From NCBI RefSeq assembly GCF_018492665.1, contig NZ_JAFVME010000009.1, forward strand, positions 124,001 through 188,000: a stretch of DNA of 64,000 bases. The letters are read 5' to 3'. Under the pieces are notes generated by a model, which was not told where the DNA came from, searched no databases, and saw only the letters and a list, made by a program, of their open reading frames with translations. Position numbers and translations under genes: made by a program. The stretch is from Pedobacter sp. B4-66. GTDB lineage: Bacteria; Bacteroidota; Bacteroidia; Sphingobacteriales; Sphingobacteriaceae. Shown piece by piece: positions 50,331 through 58,506 of this stretch. The first letter of the stretch is position 1; each line of letters opens with the position of its first letter.

Positions 50331-52164
50331 TGTCTTCAATATCATTAATGATAGTTTTCGCTTTATCAAATACTTCTTGCTCAGATATTCCTGAAATTGG
50401 AGCATACCTTGCCATTTCACACAAATCCAGTGTTTCTGTTAATTGGTCAATTATTGGTGCATTAACCGCTCTTAATTTTAATTGCTCCCCAATGTTATCC
50501 TTATTTAAATCGGCAGCCGAGATGTTTAATTTATCACTTAAATAGCCATACAGGCCTTTATAAACATCCTCATAGAAAGCTTTTTTATCCCCACTAAGCA
50601 ATTGTTTTTGGGCATTTGCCAAATGCTTAGCCGCAATTTTATTGGCATTTCTGCCTTTTATTTTCACTACATCTTTATTGTTTTCTCTGTACCACTTTCT
50701 GTAACCGAACCCAGCTAAGAATAAGACAGGACCAGTAAATAGAAGGATATAGTACAGTGCAGAGCCATAAAACCCTTCACCATCTTTAGTCAAGCCAGGG
50801 TTTCCTGTTTTAATATAGGCAATATCTTTGGCCAGCATTTTAACATCCTGTTGATCACCTGTCGCATACGCTGTAACATTTGAGCCAGGATCTCCTTTCG
50901 CTACCTTAACAGGAAATTGTCCAGAACTTAAGGTCATGTATTTTTCTGTAACCGGATTAAAATACGAGAATTTTAGTGGTTCAATTGTATAATTCCCTTC
51001 GTGTCTTGGAATAAGCAAATAGCTGTATTCCCTACTACCCGAAACTCCACCCATAGTCTCTTTAATATTGTCGTTTACCTTAGGATCGTACTTTTCAATA
51101 TCAGTAGGTAAAGTCAGCTCAGGCGCTTTTAACAACTTTAAGTTACCTGTTCCTGAGACTTTAAGCGTATAATTTAATGCTTCATGAGCCTTAACTGAAG
51201 ACTTGTCCAGAATTGCACTTATAGAAAAATTTCCAACTGCTCCCGTAAAACCTTCTGGTTTACCTGCATCAGGTAAAGGTTTTACATTGATGGTAATCGG
51301 AGAACTTTTAATTTTATACTTTGTATCCTTATAAGAGCCTCCAAAAAACTGTTCGATAGGATCATTTGAAGGTGCTGCCTGCCTTACTACAAACGTCATT
51401 GCTAAAGGATCAAGAGTAAGCTTACCAAATCGCTCAGGGAAAAGAATAATCTGTTTAAGTGTGGCTACATGATATTTAACGCCATTATAATTCTCAATTT
51501 CCCACTGTACATTCTGGTTATTATTTTTTATCTCCTGACTCCAGAAACCATTAAAGTCGGGTAATTTATCAAGTGCATTATCTACCAAATCAATATTAGT
51601 ATACAACTTATAAGAAACCGAGAATTGCTCACCGATATAAATATTAGTTTTATTAGCTACGGCTCTTAAAAACAAGCGTTTTGATATATCAGTACTATTT
51701 CCTTCAGCAACCTTATCACCTTGTGGTGCTGCATTACCCTGATTTCCTTGGTTCCCCTGCGGAACCGCCCTTCCCTTTACCACTTTTATTTTAACAGAGT
51801 TCGATTTAAGCTGTTTACCATTAACCACAACAACTGCAGGTCCTATTACATATTCTCCTTCTTTAACGGCTACCAAATCATAACTAAGTGACATGCTCGC
51901 AGTTGTATTTCCATTGATTGATGAATAGCTTGAAGATTGATTAGGGCCACCTACAACTTGAAAACCATTAAGTGTAGGCGGGGTAAACGACTCTATATTT
52001 CCATTTACAGAAAAACTAATTTCAAACGGTTCTCCTGTACCAACTACATTTTTACTTACAGTTGCAGTAACTTTTATATCGTCTGCAGTCGCTTTTATTC
52101 CGTTTGCAAACAAGGCACTGGTCCACAGTAATAATACCGATAATATATAGTGTTTCATTTTCAT
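50323..52164 (-). CDS. batD: BatD-like membrane protein
   Basis: The 613-residue protein has a signal peptide (MKMKHYILSVLLLWTSALFA), several exported Ig-like BatD repeats (for instance ATVSKNVVGTGEPFEISFSV and SISAILDKSSVKAHEALNYT), a membrane helix (about 465-485, ALYYILLFTGPVLFLAGFGY) and a cytosolic helical tail. This matches the BatD aerotolerance family. ATG 52164 chosen; a TTG nine bases upstream is weaker. A Gln/Gly/Asn-rich insert (QGNQGNQGN region) lies near 140-150. It lies 20 bp after batC and overlaps batE. Confidence 0.88.
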   Translation of the reverse strand: MKMKHYILSVLLLWTSALFANGIKATADDIKVTATVSKNVVGTGEPFEISFSVNGNIESFTPPTLNGFQVVGGPNQSSSYSSINGNTTASMSLSYDLVAVKEGEYVIGPAVVVVNGKQLKSNSVKIKVVKGRAVPQGNQGNQGNAAPQGDKVAEGNSTDISKRLFLRAVANKTNIYIGEQFSVSYKLYTNIDLVDNALDKLPDFNGFWSQEIKNNNQNVQWEIENYNGVKYHVATLKQIILFPERFGKLTLDPLAMTFVVRQAAPSNDPIEQFFGGSYKDTKYKIKSSPITINVKPLPDAGKPEGFTGAVGNFSISAILDKSSVKAHEALNYTLKVSGTGNLKLLKAPELTLPTDIEKYDPKVNDNIKETMGGVSGSREYSYLLIPRHEGNYTIEPLKFSYFNPVTEKYMTLSSGQFPVKVAKGDPGSNVTAYATGDQQDVKMLAKDIAYIKTGNPGLTKDGEGFYGSALYYILLFTGPVLFLAGFGYRKWYRENNKDVVKIKGRNANKIAAKHLANAQKQLLSGDKKAFYEDVYKGLYGYLSDKLNISAADLNKDNIGEQLKLRAVNAPIIDQLTETLDLCEMARYAPISGISEQEVFDKAKTIINDIEDNA

Positions 52165-52184
52165 TTTGCGCAAAAATACTCAGT

Positions 52185-52934
52185 CTACCAATCTTTAACA
52201 ATACGGCCTTTTACACCTTTAGCCTTTTTATTTTTCAGCTTATCCTGAGTGTTCTTTTCTTCATTTTTTAAGGCTTCAAGCATTCTCTCTGCATCTTCTT
52301 TAGACAATTTATCAGGCTGAGGCTGTTGCCCATTCTGCTGGTCCTTTTTATCCTGATCCTTTTTATCTTGATCCTGCTTGTCTTTATCCTTGTTCTGCTG
52401 ATCCTTATTGTCCTTATTTTGATCTTTATTCTTATCCTGTTGATCCTTATCTTTCTTGTCCTGATCTTTTTTGTTTTTATCCTTATTTTTGTCTTTATTC
52501 TGCTGTTGTTGTTTCAGCTTTTCTTGCGCATAAGCCAGATTGTACCTTGTCTCATCATCTTTAGGGTTACTCATCAATGATTTCTTATACGCTTCGATAC
52601 TTTCTTCCAGCTTTTTAGACTCCAACAAGGAATTACCAAGATTGTGGTATGCTTTTGCTTTTACTGCTTTATCATTAGAAGAAGACGCAATATCTGTAAA
52701 CTTCTGAACAGCATTATCAAACTTCTTCTGTTTATACAAAGCATCCCCAAGGTTAAAATTACCTTCTACAGAAGCTTTCGATTTATCTACAGATTGCCTG
52801 TAACTAGCCTCGGCTTCAACATATTTCTTTTCCTGATATAGCTGATTTCCTTTATGGATATACTTTTTCTCTTTCTGTGCAAAAAGCAAAGAGCCTTGTA
52901 ATAATATGTATATAACGATGATAAACTGCTTCAT
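52185..52934 (-). CDS. batC: BatC-like TPR protein with a charged low-complexity region
   Basis: The 249-residue exported protein (signal MKQFIIVIYILLQGSLLFAQ) has three to four TPR repeats (about 22-130; YVEAEASYRQSVDKSKASVE, AVKAKAYHNLGNSLLESKKL, AYKKSLMSNPKDDETRYNLA) followed by a 65-residue tract of Lys, Asp, Gln and Asn in a D-K/Q-N-K-D periodicity (about 145-205) and a short C-terminal helix. It is a periplasmic scaffold in the Bat complex. The DNA of the tract is repetitive, which explains long open frames on the opposite strand. Overlaps batB by one base. Confidence 0.88.
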   Translation of the reverse strand: MKQFIIVIYILLQGSLLFAQKEKKYIHKGNQLYQEKKYVEAEASYRQSVDKSKASVEGNFNLGDALYKQKKFDNAVQKFTDIASSSNDKAVKAKAYHNLGNSLLESKKLEESIEAYKKSLMSNPKDDETRYNLAYAQEKLKQQQQNKDKNKDKNKKDQDKKDKDQQDKNKDQNKDNKDQQNKDKDKQDQDKKDQDKKDQQNGQQPQPDKLSKEDAERMLEALKNEEKNTQDKLKNKKAKGVKGRIVKDW

Positions 52935-53971
52935 TATTTCCTCACTTCAAACAAATTCAACTCACTTAATTTCAGGTTCTTCTTACTGGAGATGAAGAAC
53001 TCAACAACTAATAAAATCAGTGCAAATCCTAAGAAAAACTGGAACCTGTCTTCGTAATTTTTAAACACTTTGCTGTCAAATGTTTTTTGCTCCATTTTCC
53101 CTATCTGATTCATTACAATTCCCAATCCACTGTTGGCATTAGTAGCTCTTACATAAACTCCATTACCAGCATCAGAAATCTGTTTACACATCTGCTCGTT
53201 CAGCTTTGTAATCACTGTCTGACCTTTTTCATCTTTCCTAAAACCTGTTGGATTACCATTCTGATAAATTGGAACTGGAGCTCCCTCAATAGAACCGAGG
53301 CCAATAACATGTATTGCCACATCCTTTTCTGTTGCTCTTTTTGCAGATGCAATCGCATCATCCTCAAAATTCTCACCATCAGTCATTAGTACCATGGCTT
53401 TGCTTGTCCCATTTACGAAATCAAAAGATTTCATTCCCATATCAATAGCCGCACCAATAGCAGTTCCCTGAGTTGGTACAATATCAGTACTAATGTTATT
53501 AAGGAACAACTTAGCAGCTGAATAATCAGTAGTTATAGGCAATTGAACATAAGCCTCTCCAGCAAAAATGATAATTCCTATTCTATCATTGTGTAGGTTA
53601 TCTATTAACTGAGATATTGCTCTTTTTGCATTCTCAAGCCTGTTTGGAGAAAGATCTCCTGCAAGCATACTATTAGAAACATCCAGAAGAATCATTAAAT
53701 CTGCACCGCTCTTTTTACCTTCTTCTATTTTGGTTCCAATCTGTGGATTGGCGGCACCAATAACTAAAGATGCAAAAGCAACTGTAAAAAGGATAAACTT
53801 TAAACCCGGTCTGGTAAAAGAAACCTCCGGTATCATCTTTCTAACAGTAACCTTATCTCCAAGACTGGCCAAAGCCCTTCTTTTCCATCGGCGTACCAGA
53901 AAAAAGACAATGATAAACAATGGAATGGCAGCTAGCCCCCATAAAAACGCTATGTGTTCAAAACGTAACAT
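52934..53971 (-). CDS. batB: BatB-like protein, von Willebrand factor A domain
   Basis: The 345-residue membrane protein has N-terminal helices (about 8-30, 55-78), a VWA domain (about 90-290) with an intact MIDAS D-x-S-x-S (LLDVSNSMLAGD), Thr in TQGTAIGAAIDMG and Asp in VLMTDGENFEDDA, and a final membrane helix (about 305-325). VWA with two N-terminal and one C-terminal helices is the BatA/BatB plan. It overlaps batC by one base and follows batA by 3 bp. Together they form a membrane complex tied to envelope stress resistance. Confidence 0.9.
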   Translation of the reverse strand: MLRFEHIAFLWGLAAIPLFIIVFFLVRRWKRRALASLGDKVTVRKMIPEVSFTRPGLKFILFTVAFASLVIGAANPQIGTKIEEGKKSGADLMILLDVSNSMLAGDLSPNRLENAKRAISQLIDNLHNDRIGIIIFAGEAYVQLPITTDYSAAKLFLNNISTDIVPTQGTAIGAAIDMGMKSFDFVNGTSKAMVLMTDGENFEDDAIASAKRATEKDVAIHVIGLGSIEGAPVPIYQNGNPTGFRKDEKGQTVITKLNEQMCKQISDAGNGVYVRATNANSGLGIVMNQIGKMEQKTFDSKVFKNYEDRFQFFLGFALILLVVEFFISSKKNLKLSELNLFEVRK

Positions 53972-53974
53972 ATC

Positions 53975-54979
53975 TTAAGTTAAAGCTCCTTTAAATATTG
54001 TATTTCTTAATCCAAATTCAACCAGCAAAAGTGCTAGGGCGATCAATGCAAAAGGCAGAAAACGCTCTGTTTTCTTGTGGTACTGTGTAACATCAATCTT
54101 TGCCTTTTCCAATTTATCTATTTGCTGATAAATTTCCTTTAGCTTATCATTATTTGTAGCCCTGAAGTATTTACCTCCTGTAATCTTAGCAATGCTCGAA
54201 AGCGTTCCCTCATCAATGGTTACAGGAACTTGCTGATACTGTACACCAAATGGTGTTTTAACAGGATAAGGTGCAAACCCTTTAGTTCCCACTCCTACTG
54301 TATAAACCCTTACATTCATTTGTTTGGCAATTTCGGCAGCAGTAACCGGAGGTATTGAACCACCAGTATTTGAACCATCAGTAAGTAAAATAATCACCTT
54401 ACTTTTTGCTTCACTATCCTTTAAACGGTTAACTGCAGTTGCAAGGCCCATACCTATTGCAGTTCCATCCTCAATCATTCCATTATTAATTCCTTTAAAC
54501 AAGTTAATTAACACATCATGATCAATGGTAAGTGGACATTGTGTAAAGCTCTCGCCACTAAACACAACCAAGCCAATCCGATCATCAGGTCGGTCTTTTA
54601 TAAAGTCTATTGCAATATTCTTTCCGGCCTCCAATCTGTTTGGTTTTAAATCTTCAGAAAGCATACTCCCTGAAATATCAGTAGCAATCACAATATCTAT
54701 CCCTTCGGTTGTCGAGTTTTGCCAGCTTAATGCACTTTGCGGTCTGGCCAAACCTATAATTATTGCAATTAGTGCCAACGATTTTAATACGATACTATAA
54801 TGCCTTAAAACTCCATAACCGCTTTTCTTAGCACCCATAAATGACTTAACAGATGATATTCTCATAGTTCCCTGAAGTCTCTTATTACGCCAAATGTACC
54901 AGCCAATCATCAAAGGCACTAGCAGTAATAACCAGAAAAACCCTGGATTGGCAAATTCGATTCCACTAAACAGTTTCAT
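53975..54979 (-). CDS. batA: BatA-like protein, von Willebrand factor A domain
   Basis: The 334-residue protein has the same plan as BatB: N-terminal membrane helices (FWLLLLVPLMIGWYIW; YSIVLKSLALIAIIIGLA), a VWA domain with the MIDAS motif IATDISGSMLSED, EDGTAIGMGLATAVN and ILLTDGSNTGG, and a C-terminal helix FLPFALIALALLLVEFGL. All metal-site residues are present. Its start overlaps the DUF4381-like gene by 14 bp. BatA and BatB are paralogues and probably heteromeric. Confidence 0.9.
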   Translation of the reverse strand: MKLFSGIEFANPGFFWLLLLVPLMIGWYIWRNKRLQGTMRISSVKSFMGAKKSGYGVLRHYSIVLKSLALIAIIIGLARPQSALSWQNSTTEGIDIVIATDISGSMLSEDLKPNRLEAGKNIAIDFIKDRPDDRIGLVVFSGESFTQCPLTIDHDVLINLFKGINNGMIEDGTAIGMGLATAVNRLKDSEAKSKVIILLTDGSNTGGSIPPVTAAEIAKQMNVRVYTVGVGTKGFAPYPVKTPFGVQYQQVPVTIDEGTLSSIAKITGGKYFRATNNDKLKEIYQQIDKLEKAKIDVTQYHKKTERFLPFALIALALLLVEFGLRNTIFKGALT

Positions 54980-55937
54980 TTTGCGCTTTATTATCGGGTA
55001 ATTGATTAATCTCTTTAGTATCGCTTACAAAACTGATTGCATTTTCGATACTTTGCTCATTTTCTGAATTTAAAGGTTTCCCTTTAGCAAACTTTACAAG
55101 ATCGGCCAGCATTAATATCTGACGTAGTTTATTTCTGTTTTGATCCGTAATTTCCATATGCCTTAAACCTGCAAATATCTCATCTGAGGTTTGCTCAAGT
55201 GCCTTAATATGGTAGCGCTTTTCAAGGTACTCTCTTAAAATATCGGTAAGCTCAATATGGTATTGTTTAACTTCTTCCTGTTGCCATAATTTCTTATCCC
55301 TTAATACAACCAGTTTATTTATTGCCGTAACATCTGCAGGCACCAATGGTTTAACTACTGCAGGAATAGGCCTATTCTTTCTTTTTTGCCAGAAATAATA
55401 AAGCAGTCCTACAATCAGTATAACTCCTAATAGTGAAACTACCACCCATTGCCAATGATCTCTTAACCAATCTAAAAAGGAATAGCGAACAGCAAGGGGC
55501 TGTTTAATGTCATAAATAGCTTTTGTAGTATCAACAGCAACAGAAGTAACCTGTAATGGTACTGGATCAGTTTTAAAGCTTTGCGCATTTACCTGAAACA
55601 AGAAAGCAGGAATAGTCTGTAAGCCAGCCTCAAAAGAAGTGATCGTATATTGGCGACTGATTGTCCTTACAGCAGGATTACTCTTATCTGCTATTGTATC
55701 TGTTTTACCAACCTCAACAATTTGTACTTTTGAGGATATGGTATCCGCTAAAATCGGAAAGCTGATTTTATCATTTATAGGCAACTGAGCACTTAAGCGC
55801 AAAATTGTTTGATCTCCCAAAACAATGGTTGACTTATCCAGTTTAGCCTCTACTTTTATATCCTGAGCGTTACTTTTATAAGTAAAACAAGCTAAGCATA
55901 ACATTAAACACCAGCTAAAATTAAAATATTGCTTCAT
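54966..55937 (-). CDS. Bat-operon membrane protein (DUF4381-like)
   Basis: The 323-residue protein has a signal peptide (FNFSWCLMLCLACFTYKSNA), an exported Ig-like BatD-type domain (about 25-140, ATIVLGDQTILRLSAQLPIN-type strands), one membrane helix (about 168-190, WVVVSLLGVILIVGLLYYFW) and a cytosolic helical domain with WQQEEVKQYHIELTDILREY and LEKRYHIKALEQTSDEIFAG, the DUF4381 signature. It lies between the DUF58 gene (4 bp) and batA (14-bp overlap), the standard place for this family. Confidence 0.85.
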   Translation of the reverse strand: MKQYFNFSWCLMLCLACFTYKSNAQDIKVEAKLDKSTIVLGDQTILRLSAQLPINDKISFPILADTISSKVQIVEVGKTDTIADKSNPAVRTISRQYTITSFEAGLQTIPAFLFQVNAQSFKTDPVPLQVTSVAVDTTKAIYDIKQPLAVRYSFLDWLRDHWQWVVVSLLGVILIVGLLYYFWQKRKNRPIPAVVKPLVPADVTAINKLVVLRDKKLWQQEEVKQYHIELTDILREYLEKRYHIKALEQTSDEIFAGLRHMEITDQNRNKLRQILMLADLVKFAKGKPLNSENEQSIENAISFVSDTKEINQLPDNKAQNETV

Positions 55938-55941
55938 ATCT

Positions 55942-56817
55942 CTACCTTCTGGCTTCGCGTTTTTTAAATAATGTCATTAATGGTTTAATATAAGATTGAT
56001 GGGTTCCAATTTTTGTATAATCTACTCCGGATCTCTTAAAAAGGTCCTCCAGTTTACCATTTCGCTCCAATGCAGCTACTTTATAGGCTTGCCTTACACG
56101 TTTATCTCCTGTATTTACCCATTCGTACTCCCCGGTTTCCTCATCACGTACCGGAATAAGTCCAAGATTAGGAAATTCTTCCTCATGCAAGTCGTATAAC
56201 CTAAGTGCAATAAGGTCATGTTTTCTGTTGGCTATTTTAAGCTCATTCTCAAAAGAATTACTCATAAAGTCAGAAATCAAAAAAGACGTACACCTCTTAT
56301 TAATAGCACCGGTAAAATACCTTAAAGCCTCAGCCACATTTGTTCCCCTATTTTGAGGTTTAAAATCAATCAGTTCCCTGATAATCATTAAAATATGACT
56401 TCTTCCTTTTTTAGGAGGAATAAACTTTTCTACTTTATCACTAAAGAATAATACGCCCACCTTATCATTGTTCTGTATGGCAGAAAATGCCAAAACAGCA
56501 CATACTTCAGTAGCAAGTTCTTGCTTTAGCTGGGCTTGTGTACCAAAATTCTTGGAACCACTAACATCAACAAGCAGCATCACCGTCATTTCCCTTTCTT
56601 CTTCAAACACCTTAACGTAAGGATGATTAAATCGGGCGGTAACATTCCAATCAATAGTACGAATCTCATCACCTACCTGGTACTCCCGAACTTCACTAAA
56701 AGCCATACCACGACCTTTAAAGGCCGACTGGTACTCTCCTGAAAAGATCTGGTTACTTAACCCACGGGTTTTGATTTCAATCTTTCTTACTTTTTTTAAG
56801 AGATCTTTGGTATCCAT
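55942..56817 (-). CDS. DUF58 domain protein
   Basis: The 291-residue cytoplasmic protein has the DUF58 signature RGMAFSEVREYQVGDEIRTI followed by DWNVTARFNHPYVK (about 35-70), then a VWA-like fold with LLVDVSGSKNF and FLISDFMSN. The D-x-S-G-S metal site is intact. It is encoded between moxR and the DUF4381-like gene (3-4 bp spacing each side), as in other MoxR operons, where the AAA+ ATPase is thought to act on VWA proteins to aid metal or protein assembly. Confidence 0.93.
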   Translation of the reverse strand: MDTKDLLKKVRKIEIKTRGLSNQIFSGEYQSAFKGRGMAFSEVREYQVGDEIRTIDWNVTARFNHPYVKVFEEEREMTVMLLVDVSGSKNFGTQAQLKQELATEVCAVLAFSAIQNNDKVGVLFFSDKVEKFIPPKKGRSHILMIIRELIDFKPQNRGTNVAEALRYFTGAINKRCTSFLISDFMSNSFENELKIANRKHDLIALRLYDLHEEEFPNLGLIPVRDEETGEYEWVNTGDKRVRQAYKVAALERNGKLEDLFKRSGVDYTKIGTHQSYIKPLMTLFKKREARR

Positions 56818-56820
56818 AAG

Positions 56821-57849
56821 CTATGGTACTTCTACCGCATTCAATATTCCTGTAATGATAGTTTCGGTATTGATATCTTCTGCCTCAGCCTCATAAGTTA
56901 AACCGATTCTATGCCTTAACACATCATGGCAAACAGCTCTTACGTCTTCAGGAATTACATAACCTCTTCTTTTTATGAAGGCATAAGCTTTTGAAGCTAG
57001 GGCAAGATTGATACTTGCTCTTGGCGAAGCGCCAAAACTAATCAGATTCTTATAATCTGCAAGTTTGTATTGATCAGGGTAACGAGTTGCAAAAACAATA
57101 TCAATAATATATTGCTCAATCTTTTCGTCCATATATACTTCTCTAACTACCTTTCTTGCCCTAATGATGTCATCAGGATGTAGGATAGCTTTAGGTTTTG
57201 CCATTCCCTGAGGTGCTATGTTGGCTCTCATAATTAGTTTTTCGTCTTCCTTTTTAGGATAACCGATTACTACTTTAAGCATAAACCTATCAACCTGCGC
57301 CTCTGGCAATGGATAAGTTCCTTCTTGCTCTATTGGATTTTGTGTTGCTAAAACAAGAAATGGTTTAGGTAATTCAAATGTAGTATCACCAATTGTTACC
57401 TGACGCTCCTGCATTGCTTCTAACAATGCACTTTGCACTTTTGCCGGAGCACGGTTAATCTCATCAGCAAGAATGAAATTAGAGAATAAAGGGCCTTTCC
57501 TGATAACGAATTCTTCCTTTTTCTGATTGTAGATCATTGTACCCAACAAATCTGCCGGTAAAAGATCTGGTGTAAATTGTATTCTGCTAAAGCCTGCATC
57601 AATAGTTTTAGATAAGGTATTGATTGCAAGAGTTTTTGCAAGTCCGGGTACACCCTCTAATAAAATATGACCGTCTGCAAGCAAACCGATCATCAGGCGC
57701 TCAACCATATATCTCTGGCCTACAATCACTTTATCCATCTCCATAAAAAGCAGATCGATAAATGCGCTTTCTTTTTGAATCATTTCATTCAGCGCGCGGA
57801 TATCAGTTCCATACGCCAAACTTTCAGTGGTATTATTTACTTCTTCCAT
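56821..57849 (-). CDS. MoxR-family AAA+ ATPase
   Basis: The 342-residue ATPase has Walker A-like LLEGVPGLAKTLAINTL (about 78-94), the MoxR helix-2 insert PDLLPADLLGTMIYNQ, Walker B ILADEINRAPAKVQSALLEA, sensor 1 LVLATQNPIEQEGTYPLPEA, Arg finger QVDRFMLKV and the C-terminal lid. All functional residues are present. It begins the operon moxR-DUF58-DUF4381-batA-batB-batC-batD-batE on the minus strand, a set tied to aerotolerance and envelope integrity in Bacteroidota. Confidence 0.95.
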   Translation of the reverse strand: MEEVNNTTESLAYGTDIRALNEMIQKESAFIDLLFMEMDKVIVGQRYMVERLMIGLLADGHILLEGVPGLAKTLAINTLSKTIDAGFSRIQFTPDLLPADLLGTMIYNQKKEEFVIRKGPLFSNFILADEINRAPAKVQSALLEAMQERQVTIGDTTFELPKPFLVLATQNPIEQEGTYPLPEAQVDRFMLKVVIGYPKKEDEKLIMRANIAPQGMAKPKAILHPDDIIRARKVVREVYMDEKIEQYIIDIVFATRYPDQYKLADYKNLISFGASPRASINLALASKAYAFIKRRGYVIPEDVRAVCHDVLRHRIGLTYEAEAEDINTETIITGILNAVEVP

Positions 57850-58088
57850 TTAGAACCATTTATTTTCGCTGCGAAAATTAGACAAACCTTAATCTTTTCG
57901 CAAATGTATAAGGCCCTGTTTAATGTTAAAATATGTTAAAACTTGCTTTTAATACGATTTAAAACGCCAGCCTTCTCAATTTCTCATCTTACTTAACTTA
58001 AATCAGGCACACCGAAGATAGTTTTATTTTCATGTACTGTAGCGTTTTCATATTACTTCTCGTTTCTATTATGCACGCTAGTTAGAAT
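57850..58088. other. Control region upstream of moxR, with a possible leader frame
   Basis: Should hold the moxR promoter (minus strand). On the plus strand a 17-codon frame, 58032-58085, starts ATG and contains VFILLLVSIM, rich in branched-chain residues, and ends just before a terminator hairpin. A role as a leader peptide is possible, but no upstream antiterminator arm was found, so it remains a guess. Confidence 0.3.
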
Positions 58089-58127
58089 TCGGGGATAGAT
58101 CTTAGGACCTATCCCCGATTCTTTTTT
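58089..58127 (+). terminator. Orphan terminator hairpin before the Dabb gene
   Basis: Stem CGGGGATAG / CTATCCCCG with a 10-nt loop, followed by TTCTTTTTT. No gene with a stop codon lies just upstream on this strand, so it may end a small RNA or act as an attenuator for the Dabb gene 26 bp downstream. Confidence 0.7.
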
Positions 58128-58152
58128 ATATTTACCAAAAAAAATATATCAT

Positions 58153-58449
58153 ATGTTAGCTCATCACGTTTTATTCTGGCTTAAAGCCGACACTACTGAG
58201 GAACAAAAAGTTGCTTTCAGAAAAAGCCTTGAAACCCTTGAAAATGTAGAATCTGTTAAAACATTGCATATCGGCACACCTGCACCTATAGAACGTGCTG
58301 TTGTTGATACCACTTACACATTTTCACTTACTATCTTTTTTGAAGATCTTGCCGGCCATGATGTTTATCAGGTACATCATTTACACACAGCGTTTTTAGA
58401 TGAGTTCCGTGCTCTATTTGAAAAAGTGATTATATACGACGCTCACTAA
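58153..58449 (+). CDS. Dabb (stress-responsive A/B barrel) family protein
   Basis: The 98-residue protein is a single Dabb dimeric barrel: LAHHVLFWLKADTTEEQKVA, SVKTLHIGTPAPIERAVVDT, SLTIFFEDLAGHDVYQVHHL, and a C-terminal HTAFLDEFRALFEKVIIYDA. The conserved H-x-V-x-F/L-x-x-K and H-x-x-F patterns are present. Members act in stress response or as small isomerases; the role here is unknown. The start is the first ATG. A long hairpin terminator follows. Confidence 0.87.
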   Translation: MLAHHVLFWLKADTTEEQKVAFRKSLETLENVESVKTLHIGTPAPIERAVVDTTYTFSLTIFFEDLAGHDVYQVHHLHTAFLDEFRALFEKVIIYDAH

Positions 58450-58464
58450 TTTAAAGCGACAAAA

Positions 58465-58506
58465 TAAAGAAGGGTTTTCGTTAAACTAACGAAAACCCTT
58501 CTTTAT
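58465..58506. terminator. Bidirectional terminator, 17-bp stem
   Basis: AAGAAGGGTTTTCGTTA (58467-58483) pairs perfectly with TAACGAAAACCCTTCTT (58487-58503) around a 3-nt loop. It separates the convergent Dabb and GT39 genes and overlaps the last codon of the latter. Confidence 0.9.

Noticed and set aside
52326..52580. Highly hydrophobic 84-codon plus-strand frame that looks like a membrane peptide
   Set aside because: It is the antisense image of the Lys/Asp/Gln/Asn-rich low-complexity tract of batC; the hydrophobicity comes from reversing AAA/GAT/CAG-type codons.
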